Source: B18-G4 sp003648575 (lineage in GTDB: Bacteria > Bacteroidota > Bacteroidia > Bacteroidales > B18-G4). From it: DNA of 17,134 nucleotides. A model generated the notes under the pieces. The model did not search any database and had not been told where the DNA came from. It was given only the letters and a program-made list of their open reading frames with translations. Positions 1 to 6,442 of the stretch are shown piece by piece; the first letter of the stretch is position 1, and each line of letters begins with the position of its first letter. The translations under genes were made by a program, and so were the position numbers. Where the stretch lies: the NCBI GenBank assembly GCA_029942245.1, contig JAOZTN010000061.1, positions 1-17,134 on the forward strand. Reading direction: 5' to 3'.

Positions 1-45
1 AAGTATGAGGATGAATTAATTTATGCCATTAGAAAGAATAAATGA
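1..45 (+). CDS. Possible C-terminal end of a gene entering from the left
   Basis: Frame 1 is open from the first base to a TGA at 43-45 and would encode the tail KYEDELIYAIRKNK. The charged composition looks protein-like, and the other two plus-strand frames close within the first 18 bases. Fourteen open codons can easily occur by chance, so this is only a suggestion. No function can be given. If it is real, the dispersed repeat that begins near 37 lies directly on its stop codon. Confidence 0.25.
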   Translation, partial: KYEDELIYAIRKNK

Positions 46-154
46 GAAGCATTTACCGACCGGCCTCATGAACTTTTGGTACTTTTCCATCAAGGGAAAA
101 GTACATAGAAAAACCTAAATAAGGTACTGCCAACCGCTAACCCATCCCTCGTCG
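37..154. repeat. Dispersed 118-bp direct repeat, copy 1
   Basis: This stretch matches 327-444 with only five single-base differences (at 45, 47, 81, 106 and 121) and no gaps. It contains a 9-bp stem hairpin at 80-103 (arms TACTTTTCC and GGAAAAGTA, 6-base loop). Weaker similarity to the second copy continues to about 181 (CTCCTC..., ATGACA and a T-run), where copy 2 has an insertion. No long reading frame is shared by both copies, so it looks like a non-coding interspersed element. From memory, similar stretches recur between genes in Bacteroidota genomes, but I could not search for this. Confidence 0.85.
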
Positions 155-223
155 TTACACTCCTCGGAATGACAATTTTTATTTACTGACCTTATAATGG
201 TATCTACCCGGGCGCAATCATAG

Positions 224-322
224 GAAGACCGAACAACGAGGAACGAAGAACGAATATGACATCTCAAATACAGAATACAGAATTGTAAATTTCTTCTCCC
301 CGGGTGCAAGGTGCAGGGATAC
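224..322. repeat. Degenerate 7-base tandem repeats between the two 118-bp repeats
   Basis: The sequence divides into 7-mers that stay in one phase. From 224: gaagacc, gaacaac, gaggaac, gaagaac, then gaatatg. From 266: aaataca, gaataca, gaattgt. From 301: cgggtgc, aaggtgc. Unit sequence changes along the array while the 7-base step stays constant. No protein-coding frame fits a 7-base period. The function is unknown. Confidence 0.6.
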
Positions 323-326
323 ATCA

Positions 327-444
327 AATAAATGCGGAGCATTTACCGACCGGCCTCATGAACTTTTGGTGCTTTTCCATCAAGGGAAAAGTACAGAGAA
401 AAACCTAAATGAGGTACTGCCAACCGCTAACCCATCCCTCGTCG
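327..444. repeat. Dispersed 118-bp direct repeat, copy 2
   Basis: This is the second copy of the element at 37-154, in the same orientation and 290 bp downstream. The internal hairpin is kept at 370-393; the change at 371 turns an A-T pair into a G-T wobble pair, so the stem survives. After the shared 118 bp, copy 2 has about 15 extra bases containing CCTTCGACTTCGCTCAGG before similarity to copy 1 resumes at CTCCTC. Positions 445-526 hold only this tail, a T-run and short 7-mer repeats. Confidence 0.85.
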
Positions 445-494
445 CCCTTCGACTTCGCTCAGGACTCCTCTGCATGACATTTTTTTTCAACTGT

Positions 495-522
495 CGTAAT
501 ACGTAATACCTTGTACTTTGTA
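495..522. repeat. Short 7-base tandem array beside the rplT terminator
   Basis: Four consecutive 7-mers read cgtaata, cgtaata, ccttgta, ctttgta. The step is the same as in the array at 224-322 but the unit differs. It lies just downstream of the rplT terminator in the direction of that operon. Confidence 0.45.
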
Positions 523-526
523 CAAA

Positions 527-556
527 GAAAAAGCGGCTCATCAGAGCCGCTTTTTC
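527..556 (-). terminator. Rho-independent terminator of the thrS-infC-rpmI-rplT operon
   Basis: A perfect 13-bp stem (GAAAAAGCGGCTC and its complement) closes on a 4-base loop. On the minus strand the GC-rich stem GCGGCTC/GAGCCGC is followed by TTTTTCTTT. The stem begins at the last base of the rplT stop codon (556-558), so transcription of the ribosomal operon should end directly behind its last gene. The A-run on the other side means it could also work in the plus direction. Confidence 0.9.
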
Positions 557-900
557 TATTTTACTTTATCAACAATGGCTTTAAAAGCCTCCGGATTGTT
601 CATGGCCAAATCGGCCAGCACTTTCCTGTTGATATCGATTTCCTTTTCATGGAGTTTACCCATAAATACAGAATATGACATTCCATACTGACGGGCGGCG
701 GCGTTGATCCTCTGGATCCACAGTGCCCTGAAATTTCTCTTCTTGTTCCTTCTGTCACGGTACGCATATGACAATCCTTTCTCGTATGCATTTTTCGATA
801 CCGTCCAGACATTCTTACGCCTCCCAAACTGGCCTTTGGTCGCTTTCATGACCTTTTTCCTTCTGGCCCGGGCGGCTACTACGTTTACTGATCTTGGCAT
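556..900 (-). CDS. rplT: 50S ribosomal protein L20
   Basis: The product is a 114-residue, strongly basic protein that binds 23S rRNA early in assembly of the large ribosomal subunit. It is recognised by the family start MPRSVNVVAARARRKK, the RRKNVW segment and the WIQRINAAARQYG motif in the second half. Length and start (ATG at 898-900) match the family. It is the last gene of the thrS-infC-rpmI-rplT operon, lies 73 bp after rpmI, and ends in a hairpin terminator that overlaps its stop codon. In other bacteria L20 represses its own operon by binding mRNA; the structured 73-bp gap before it could serve such control here, but that is inference. Confidence 0.97.
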   Translation of the reverse strand: MPRSVNVVAARARRKKVMKATKGQFGRRKNVWTVSKNAYEKGLSYAYRDRRNKKRNFRALWIQRINAAARQYGMSYSVFMGKLHEKEIDINRKVLADLAMNNPEAFKAIVDKVK

Positions 901-920
901 TTTAATTTACATTTTTGCGT

Positions 921-954
921 GGGCGCCCTGTGACAAACAGGAACTTTGTGGCCC
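921..954 (-). promoter_or_regulatory. Possible RNA hairpin in the rpmI-rplT gap
   Basis: In the 73-bp gap before rplT an outer stem GGGC/GCCC (921-924 with 951-954) encloses an inner stem CCTGT/ACAGG (927-931 with 937-941) with a 5-base loop. The gap is unusually long and GC-rich for the inside of this operon, where the infC-rpmI and thrS-infC gaps are about 25 bp. It could affect rplT translation, for example through L20 binding, but nothing in the sequence proves this. Confidence 0.3.
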
Positions 955-973
955 TTTGCAGTTAAACATTGTT

Positions 974-1168
974 TTACTTTCGAAGCATTGCGCGCACATT
1001 CTTCTCATCAGCAGGGTCAACAATCGTGTCATGTGTCAGATTGCGTTTCTGCTTCTTTGTTTTCTTAGTCAGAATGTGACTTTTGAACGCATGCTTTCTC
1101 TTAATTTTACCAGTGCCCGTTAAGGTAAACCTTTTCTTAGCGCTGGATTTCGTCTTCATTTTTGGCAT
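974..1168 (-). CDS. rpmI: 50S ribosomal protein L35
   Basis: The product is a 64-residue basic protein of the large ribosomal subunit. The start MPKMKTKSSAKKRF, followed by TGTGKIKRKHAFKSHIL, is the L35 signature. The reading frame stays open 14 codons further upstream, but I chose the ATG at 1166-1168 because MPKMKTKS is where L35 proteins begin and the extra residues (KNKSSYIIYIV) are not basic or conserved. This start leaves 25 bp after infC. The order infC-rpmI-rplT is the widespread bacterial arrangement, with the initiation factor and two ribosomal proteins made from one mRNA. Confidence 0.95.
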   Translation of the reverse strand: MPKMKTKSSAKKRFTLTGTGKIKRKHAFKSHILTKKTKKQKRNLTHDTIVDPADEKNVRAMLRK

Positions 1169-1193
1169 TACTATATAAATTATATATGATGAT

Positions 1194-1754
1194 TTATTTT
1201 TTCGGAGCAATGATCATGATCATCCTCTTCCCTTCAAGCTTTGGCAGACGTTCCACCTTACCATATTCTTCCAGTTCCTGGGCAAACTTAAGGAGGACAA
1301 CCTCCCCTTTTTCTTTGTAGATGATCATCCTTCCCTTGAAGAAAACATCTACTTTCACCTTCGCACCGTCCTCGAGGAACTTGATGGCATGTTTCAGCTT
1401 AAAGTTGAAATCATGGTCATCGATATTAGGTCCCAGCCTGATCTCTTTCACAACAACCTTGGCGGTTTTGGCCTTGGTCTCTTTTGCTTTCTTTTTCCTC
1501 TCGTACAGGAACTTCTTATAATCTACAATCTTACATACCGGTGGACTGGCTTTGGGAGATATCTCCACCAGGTCGAGGCCTTGCTGATCAGCCAGTTCAA
1601 TAGCATCTTTAATATTAAAAATGCCCGGTTCAATGTTATCGCCGACCACCCTCACAACGGGAGATTTGATATCCTGGTTGATGTTGTGTTCGTTTCCGAT
1701 TCTCCGCAGAGGCCTTCTAAACCTTCCTCCCCGGTAATTTGTCTTTGCGATAAT
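1194..1754 (-). CDS. infC: Translation initiation factor IF-3, probably with an AUU start
   Basis: IF-3 binds the 30S subunit, blocks early joining of the 50S subunit and checks the start codon. Recognisable parts are the N-terminal domain (RVVGDNIEPGIF, QGLDLVEISPKASPPVCKI), a lysine-rich linker (ERKKKAKETKAKTAK) and the C-terminal domain (IRLGPNIDDHDFNFKLKHA, FFKGRM, EGKRMIMIIAPKK). The first standard start codon, a GTG at 1653-1655, would cut off the conserved residues before VRVVGDN. The frame is open upstream with IIAKTNYRGGRFRRPLRR, and AGGAGA (1759-1764) lies 4-5 bases before an ATT at 1752-1754. I therefore place the start at that ATT, giving 186 residues, a normal length. The adjacent ATC (1749-1751) is an alternative. 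E. coli infC also uses AUU and is autoregulated through it. Confidence 0.88.
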   Translation of the reverse strand: MIAKTNYRGGRFRRPLRRIGNEHNINQDIKSPVVRVVGDNIEPGIFNIKDAIELADQQGLDLVEISPKASPPVCKIVDYKKFLYERKKKAKETKAKTAKVVVKEIRLGPNIDDHDFNFKLKHAIKFLEDGAKVKVDVFFKGRMIIYKEKGEVVLLKFAQELEEYGKVERLPKLEGKRMIMIIAPKK

Positions 1755-1758
1755 TAAG

Positions 1759-1764
1759 TCTCCT
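1759..1764 (-). promoter_or_regulatory. Shine-Dalgarno sequence deciding the infC start
   Basis: AGGAGA on the minus strand lies between the thrS stop codon (1778-1780) and the ATT at 1752-1754. It is one of the few clear ribosome binding sites in the window. It stands at a suitable distance from the ATT/ATC pair and about 100 bases from the first conventional start codon (GTG at 1653-1655), so it supports a non-standard start. Confidence 0.7.
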
Positions 1765-1777
1765 ATATTAGTTCTTA

Positions 1778-3721
1778 CTAAATTTTTATATCGAGAAGCC
1801 GGTCGATCTCTTCATTGACCATTTTCGCGAACTCTTCTACGGTGAATGTTCCAATGTCGCCTTCACCCTGCTTTCTCACTGACACAGTACCTTCGTTTTC
1901 TTCCTTTTCCCCTACAATCAACATGTACGGGATTTTTTTTAATTCAGCATCACGAATCTTACGGCCTGTTTTTTCACTCCTCTCGTCAACGAGGGCGCGA
2001 ATTTCGGAATTATTTAGCAAATTTAAAACTTTTTCTGCATAATTCTGATATTTTTCACTGATTGGCAGCACGATAGCCTGATCAGGAGTCAACCATAAGG
2101 GGAACCTTCCTGCACAATGTTCCAGCAGGACAGCCACAAACCGTTCCATCGATCCGAAGGGTGCGCGATGTATCATCACGGGCCTGTGCTTATTATTATC
2201 CGCACCAACATACTCCAGTTCAAAACGTTCCGGCAGGTTATAATCTACCTGGATGGTACCCAGCTGCCATTTACGTCCGATGGCATCCTTCACCATGAAG
2301 TCCATCTTAGGGCCGTAGAAAGCTGCTTCTCCGTATTCGATCACGGTATCCAGCCCACATTCCTCAGCCACTTCAAGAATAGCTTTCTCAGCTTTTTCCC
2401 AGTTCTCATCACTCCCTATATACTTTTCATTGTCGTTAGGGTCGCGAAGCGATATCTGTGTTGTAAAATCAGTAAAATCAAGTGCCTTGAAGATGATCAT
2501 CACAATGTCCATTACCCCTTTAAACTCATCTTTGAGCTGGTCGGGAGTACAGAAAATATGTGCATCATCCTGGGTAAATCCCCTGACCCTTGTCAGGCCG
2601 TGAAGCTCACCGCTCTGCTCATAACGATATACTGTACCAAATTCTGCGATCCTGTAAGGCAGATCCCTGTACGACTTGGGAATGCTGTTATAGATCTCGC
2701 AGTGGTGAGGGCAGTTCATAGGCTTCAGGAAAAACTCCTCCCCTTCGATGGGAGTAGTGATCGGATGGAATGAATCCTGTCCGTACTTATCGTAATGTCC
2801 TGATGTCTTGTAAAGTTCAACTTTTCCAATATGCGGAGTGATCACCTGCTGGTAACCCATCTTCTTCTGTACATTCTTCAGGAAGCTTTCCAGCCTTTCC
2901 CTGAGTTCAGCACCCTTGGGAAGCCAGAGTGGCAATCCCTGTCCTACTTTCTGAGAGAAAGTAAATATCTCCAGTTCGGCACCCAGCTTGCGGTGGTCGC
3001 GTTTCTTTGCTTCTTCAAGCATTTCAAGGTATTCAGTGAGTTCCTTTTGTTTTGGGAAGGTAATGCCATAGATCCTGGTTACCATCGGACGCTTCTCATC
3101 GCCTCTCCAGTATGCACCGGCGATCGCCAGAAGTTTCACAGCCTTGATCACCCCGGTATTCGGTAGGTGCGGTCCGCGGCACAGGTCGGTAAAGCTGCCT
3201 GATTCATAAAATGTGATCACACCGTCTTCCAGTTCATCGATAAGCTCAAGCTTATATTCATCACCTTTTTCGGTGAAATATTTGATGGCATCAGCTTTGC
3301 TCACCTCTTTGCGGTTAAAGGTTTGCTTTTCCCTTGCCAGGGTCAATGTGCGTTCTTCAATTTTTTTAAAGTCTGCATCGGAGACCTGATATTCGCCAAA
3401 GTCAATATCGTAATAAAAGCCATTTTCAATATCAGGCCCTATACCAAACTTCACTCCCGGATATAGCTGTTCAATGGCTTCTGCCATCAGGTGTGCAGAA
3501 GAATGCCACATGGTGGCTTTTCCTTCATCATCATTCCATGTAAGCAGGCTGAGCGTTGCATCTTCGTTAATAGGCCTGGTGGCATCAATAACTTCTCCGT
3601 TTACCTTGGCCGACAGCACATTGCGTGCCAGGCCTTCACTAATGCTCATGGCAATATCCATGGAAGTGCTACCTTTTTCAACTTGCCTTACAGAATTATC
3701 CGGCAGGGTTATATTTATCAT
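1778..3721 (-). CDS. thrS: Threonine--tRNA ligase
   Basis: This cytoplasmic class II synthetase charges tRNA-Thr and removes mischarged serine. The 647 residues show the full domain set: an N-terminal TGS domain (about 1-60), an editing domain with HxxxH (H73, H77) and CRGPH (C181, H185), a catalytic core with the zinc ligands C337 (MNCPHH), H388 (DDAHIF) and H518 (IHRAPFGSMERF), and an anticodon-binding domain from about 545. All key residues of the family are present. It heads the thrS-infC-rpmI-rplT operon, with 23 bp between its stop and the proposed infC start. A good Bacteroidetes promoter lies 26 bp upstream of its ATG, implying a leader of about 20 bases. That leaves no room for a long regulatory leader. 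Confidence 0.98.
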   Translation of the reverse strand: MINITLPDNSVRQVEKGSTSMDIAMSISEGLARNVLSAKVNGEVIDATRPINEDATLSLLTWNDDEGKATMWHSSAHLMAEAIEQLYPGVKFGIGPDIENGFYYDIDFGEYQVSDADFKKIEERTLTLAREKQTFNRKEVSKADAIKYFTEKGDEYKLELIDELEDGVITFYESGSFTDLCRGPHLPNTGVIKAVKLLAIAGAYWRGDEKRPMVTRIYGITFPKQKELTEYLEMLEEAKKRDHRKLGAELEIFTFSQKVGQGLPLWLPKGAELRERLESFLKNVQKKMGYQQVITPHIGKVELYKTSGHYDKYGQDSFHPITTPIEGEEFFLKPMNCPHHCEIYNSIPKSYRDLPYRIAEFGTVYRYEQSGELHGLTRVRGFTQDDAHIFCTPDQLKDEFKGVMDIVMIIFKALDFTDFTTQISLRDPNDNEKYIGSDENWEKAEKAILEVAEECGLDTVIEYGEAAFYGPKMDFMVKDAIGRKWQLGTIQVDYNLPERFELEYVGADNNKHRPVMIHRAPFGSMERFVAVLLEHCAGRFPLWLTPDQAIVLPISEKYQNYAEKVLNLLNNSEIRALVDERSEKTGRKIRDAELKKIPYMLIVGEKEENEGTVSVRKQGEGDIGTFTVEEFAKMVNEEIDRLLDIKI

Positions 3722-3746
3722 AATTTATTTGCTCAAAAATTGGCTG

Positions 3747-3777
3747 CAAATATAGAAAAATTATACGTAGTCGCAAC
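3747..3777 (-). promoter_or_regulatory. Bacteroidetes-type promoter of the thrS operon
   Basis: On the minus strand GTTG (3774-3777) is followed after 19 bases by TATATTTG (3747-3754). This matches the Bacteroidetes primary sigma factor consensus (TTG, about 19 bases, TAnnTTTG) at both boxes and in spacing. Transcription would start near 3740, about 20 bases before the thrS ATG. Confidence 0.75.
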
Positions 3778-3784
3778 ACGAAAG

Positions 3785-3855
3785 CACCTCACCTCCTTAA
3801 CCCCCTACCCCCTTTTCCCCCTCTCCTCGAGGAGAGGGGGCCAGGGGGTGAGGTG
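3785..3855. repeat. GC-rich palindromic repeat between two operons
   Basis: The core 3817-3840 is a perfect 24-bp palindrome centred on CTCGAG. The flanks extend the pairing: CACCTCACC at the left end is complementary to GGTGAGGTG at the right end, and C-runs face G-runs, with a few unpaired bases on the left arm. It begins 2 bp after the stop codon of the PorE-like gene and lies upstream of the thrS promoter. It could slow or end transcription, but on the minus strand no T-run follows, so it is not a standard terminator. It looks like a dispersed intergenic palindromic element. Confidence 0.8.
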
Positions 3856-3857
3856 AT

Positions 3858-5786
3858 CTATAATATTAAGACCTCGGTCCTCCGATTCTCTGCCCTGCCT
3901 TCCTCCGTATCATTATCTGATACAGGTTCTGACTTACCAAAGCCCTTGAACTGTAGCCGTTCGGGAAGTATGCCTGCTTCGATAAGGAATGAATATACCG
4001 CACCTGCCCTGTTTTCAGAAAGGTTCTGGTTGTAATCCTCTGATCCCACCGCATCGGTATGGCCGCATATCATGATACGGATATCCGGATTCTTCTCAAG
4101 AAAATCTTCGAGCTTCAGCAGCTCTACCCTGGAAAGCTCATTAAGGTTGTATTTATCGGTTTCGAAGAAGATATTGTTAAGCACAAAAGAGTAGCCTGCT
4201 TTTACCGGCTGAAGGTATACGTCCATCTCCACCGACTCTGCCGGCATATCGGTAAGCTTCATATTGAAGTTTTCAGAATAGAACAGATAAGCTGTCTTGG
4301 AAATGTTCAGGGCATAATTTTTTCCTCCCGGCAGGGCAGCCACGTAATGCCCGCTACCCGGATCGGAGGCACATCTCACTGTTACATCACCCGACTCAAG
4401 GTCGATAAGTAGTATCTCTGCACTGAGTGCTTCTTTGGTGTCTGCATCATAAACATGCCCTTCCAGGTAGCTAACAGGCATAGGTGCATGGACCTGTGGC
4501 AAATCGAAGCGATAAATATCATAACCACCATACCCTGCGTCCTGCCTCGACGACAGATAGGCTGCTTTACCATTCGTAGCCACCACGATATTGATCTCAT
4601 TATATGATGTATTAATGGGATACCCCAGGTTCTCCGGCGAGCCCCATTTTCCGCTGCTGTCCATACGGCTGATAAAGAGATCAAAGCCTCCCATACCTGT
4701 ATGTCCTTTCGAAGAGAAGTACATTGTCTTCCCGTCAGGGTGGATAAAGGGAGCCATCTCCTCTTCGGTGGTATTGATCTCAGGGCCTGCATTCAGCGGT
4801 TTTGTCCAGCCCGTATCCTGCACAAAAGTAGAATACCAGACATCAGATCCTCCTATCGTTCCTCTTCTTGCAGATACAAAGTAGAGGGTTTTCCCATCGG
4901 CCGAAAAGCACGGTTGTGAATCCCAGTTCGCGGTATTGATCATGGGTCCGAGGTTCTGAGGCTTGCTCCAGCCCTCGCCCCTCTTACCACAAACGTAGAG
5001 GTCGCAACTGCCAATGCCGCCAATAGCACCACAGGAGGTAAAGAAAAGGAAGCGGGCATCCGGCGAAAGGCTCATGGCGCCAATGTTCCCCAGGTCATGA
5101 AGTGCAGGTAATGTTCTGCCCGCATCAACCCATCCGGAATCTGTTTTTACTGCCATTACAAAGCCTTCCATATAGAAGCCTTCAATCATAGTATCAGGCT
5201 GCATCAGGGTGTAAACAAGCTTGTTGTCATCCAGTGTAATTGAATTCACATACTCATCATGTTCGGAATTGACATTAGCACCCAGGTTTTCCGGCTCAAA
5301 AGGCACAGGATGTGCAAGTGCATACTGCCTGAACCTTGATATTTTAAGCATTTCTTCTGCGTAGCCTTGCAAATCTTTCCGAATACCCGGCAGGGATAAA
5401 AATGTTTCAAGCTGACCTATTGTTTCAGCATACTCTTCTTGCTCGAAATATACCCTTCCAATCAGGTAATACAGCCTTGGTTCATGCAGGGAATCGATCT
5501 CAATGGCCTTTTGATAACTGTTGATAGACGCATCAAATTTATCCTGATCAAAATATAAATCACCCAGCAGAATATGAGGTTCAGGATATGCGGGATCTAT
5601 TTCGACTGCTTTGTGGAGGCCGCTCTCAGCTTTAACAAAATCTGACGACCGCCAGTAGAACAACGCCTCATCAAAGGCTTTTTTTGCCCTGGGCTTGGGT
5701 TCATAGGATGACTCCTGTGCCACCGATGCCATCATAAAAAGCATCAGCATACTACTGATCCATATTTTCAATAAGGCAGTACGCAT
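3858..5786 (-). CDS. PorE-like envelope protein: TPR, PD40 propeller, CRD-like and OmpA_C domains
   Basis: This 642-residue protein probably sits in the periplasm bound to peptidoglycan. Visible parts are a signal peptide (1-23, cut after SVA), TPR repeats (about 34-150, including AVEIDPAYPEPHILLGDLYF), PD40/WD40-like propeller blades (about 175-430, with repeated sADGKTLYFvS and GGfDlf motifs), a carboxypeptidase-regulatory-like beta domain (about 438-525) and an OmpA C-terminal domain (531-642). In the last, D578 (GHTD) and R593 (SENR) match the residues that grip diaminopimelate in OmpA. The same order is known from PorE of the type IX secretion system, which is a lipoprotein; no lipobox cysteine is seen here, so orthology is doubtful. 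Paralogs with this layout are common in Bacteroidota. It lies 12 bp after queE and ends the ffh cluster. Confidence 0.87.
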   Translation of the reverse strand: MRTALLKIWISSMLMLFMMASVAQESSYEPKPRAKKAFDEALFYWRSSDFVKAESGLHKAVEIDPAYPEPHILLGDLYFDQDKFDASINSYQKAIEIDSLHEPRLYYLIGRVYFEQEEYAETIGQLETFLSLPGIRKDLQGYAEEMLKISRFRQYALAHPVPFEPENLGANVNSEHDEYVNSITLDDNKLVYTLMQPDTMIEGFYMEGFVMAVKTDSGWVDAGRTLPALHDLGNIGAMSLSPDARFLFFTSCGAIGGIGSCDLYVCGKRGEGWSKPQNLGPMINTANWDSQPCFSADGKTLYFVSARRGTIGGSDVWYSTFVQDTGWTKPLNAGPEINTTEEEMAPFIHPDGKTMYFSSKGHTGMGGFDLFISRMDSSGKWGSPENLGYPINTSYNEINIVVATNGKAAYLSSRQDAGYGGYDIYRFDLPQVHAPMPVSYLEGHVYDADTKEALSAEILLIDLESGDVTVRCASDPGSGHYVAALPGGKNYALNISKTAYLFYSENFNMKLTDMPAESVEMDVYLQPVKAGYSFVLNNIFFETDKYNLNELSRVELLKLEDFLEKNPDIRIMICGHTDAVGSEDYNQNLSENRAGAVYSFLIEAGILPERLQFKGFGKSEPVSDNDTEEGRAENRRTEVLIL

Positions 5787-5798
5787 CTATTAGTTTGA

Positions 5799-6431
5799 TT
5801 AAGGGATATGCATGTACTTATGGCTCTGAAGCGAGATCTGCCACTGTGGGTTTTCCAGGATAAAATCAACTATCTTAGGTATCATCTCTTTGCTTTTGCT
5901 CCATTCGGGCTGCAGGTAAAGTATACAATCAGGGTTTACCCTTGGCTCCTGCCCGGCAGCCCATGCAAAATCCTCATCTTCACTGATAATAACTTTAAGT
6001 TCGTCTGCTTTAGTATAAACAGACTCCTGCGGAGGGATCTTTTTCTTGGGTGAAAGGCATATCCAGTCGAAGGTTCCACTCAGCTCGTATGCCCCGGAAG
6101 TTTCCAGAAATATGCATACTCCTTTTTCCTGCAAACCCTCGCACAAATACTCCAGGTTGTACAATCCGGGTTCTCCTCCTGTAAGCACCACCGCTTTACC
6201 AGGAAAGCTGGCAGCTCTGTCAACAATGGCATCCACTTCAGTCAGAGGATGGATCTTTGCATTCCATGATTCCTTTACATCGCACCAGTGGCATCCAACA
6301 TCACAGCCTCCAATGCGGATGAAATATGCTGCCTGACCGGTATTATAGCCTTCGCCCTGGAGACTGTAGAATTCTTCCATAACGGGGAGAAGTTTGCCCT
6401 GCTCCAGAAGTATTTCCTTTTCTTTATCCAA
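5799..6431 (-). CDS. queE: 7-carboxy-7-deazaguanine synthase (radical SAM), QueE
   Basis: QueE converts 6-carboxytetrahydropterin to 7-carboxy-7-deazaguanine, a ring-contraction step on the way to queuosine in tRNA. The 210 residues contain the conserved EFYSLQGEG entry, the iron-sulfur motif CxxxCxxC (C43, C47, C50 in GGCDVGCHWCD) and the SAM-binding GGEPG (85-89). The HWCDVKESW form belongs to a QueE subtype that I recall as usual in Bacteroidota. The start is unusual: the frame has no ATG before the conserved LPVMEEFYSLQGEG. A TTG at 6429-6431 is used here; starting at the ATG of residue 18 would remove LPV and 193 residues would remain. No other queuosine genes (queC, queD, queF) are in the window. 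It lies 11 bp after the T9SS-exported protein gene. Confidence 0.93.
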   Translation of the reverse strand: MDKEKEILLEQGKLLPVMEEFYSLQGEGYNTGQAAYFIRIGGCDVGCHWCDVKESWNAKIHPLTEVDAIVDRAASFPGKAVVLTGGEPGLYNLEYLCEGLQEKGVCIFLETSGAYELSGTFDWICLSPKKKIPPQESVYTKADELKVIISEDEDFAWAAGQEPRVNPDCILYLQPEWSKSKEMIPKIVDFILENPQWQISLQSHKYMHIP

Positions 6432-6442
6432 TATAATTCTGT

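Noticed and set aside
68..118. Conserved 16-codon micro-ORF (MNFWYFSIKGKVHRKT) in repeat copy 1, also present at 358-408 in copy 2
   Set aside because: Both differences within it change the amino acid (Y to C, H to Q), there is no ribosome binding site, and the same bases form the hairpin. It looks like a by-product of the repeat.
115..342. 75-codon minus-strand open frame
   Set aside because: It runs across repeat copy 1 and the 7-base arrays, and its protein has no family features.
37..444. CRISPR array from the two repeated blocks
   Set aside because: Only two copies of 118 bp, far too long for CRISPR repeats, with a single 172-bp spacer and no cas genes.
704..1123. 139-codon plus-strand frame
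   Set aside because: It is antisense to rplT and rpmI, which are certain, and its sequence is merely the complement of basic ribosomal codons.
1169..1210. Upstream extension of rpmI by 14 codons
   Set aside because: L35 proteins begin at MPKMKT, and the extension would overlap the infC end without any conserved residues.
2117..2773. 218-codon plus-strand frame
   Set aside because: It lies entirely inside thrS on the opposite strand, with no recognisable motif or start signal.
3785..3855. Rho-independent terminator for the PorE-like gene
   Set aside because: The stem is strong but no T-run follows on the minus strand, and the palindrome is longer and more symmetric than a terminator; it is listed as a repeat instead.
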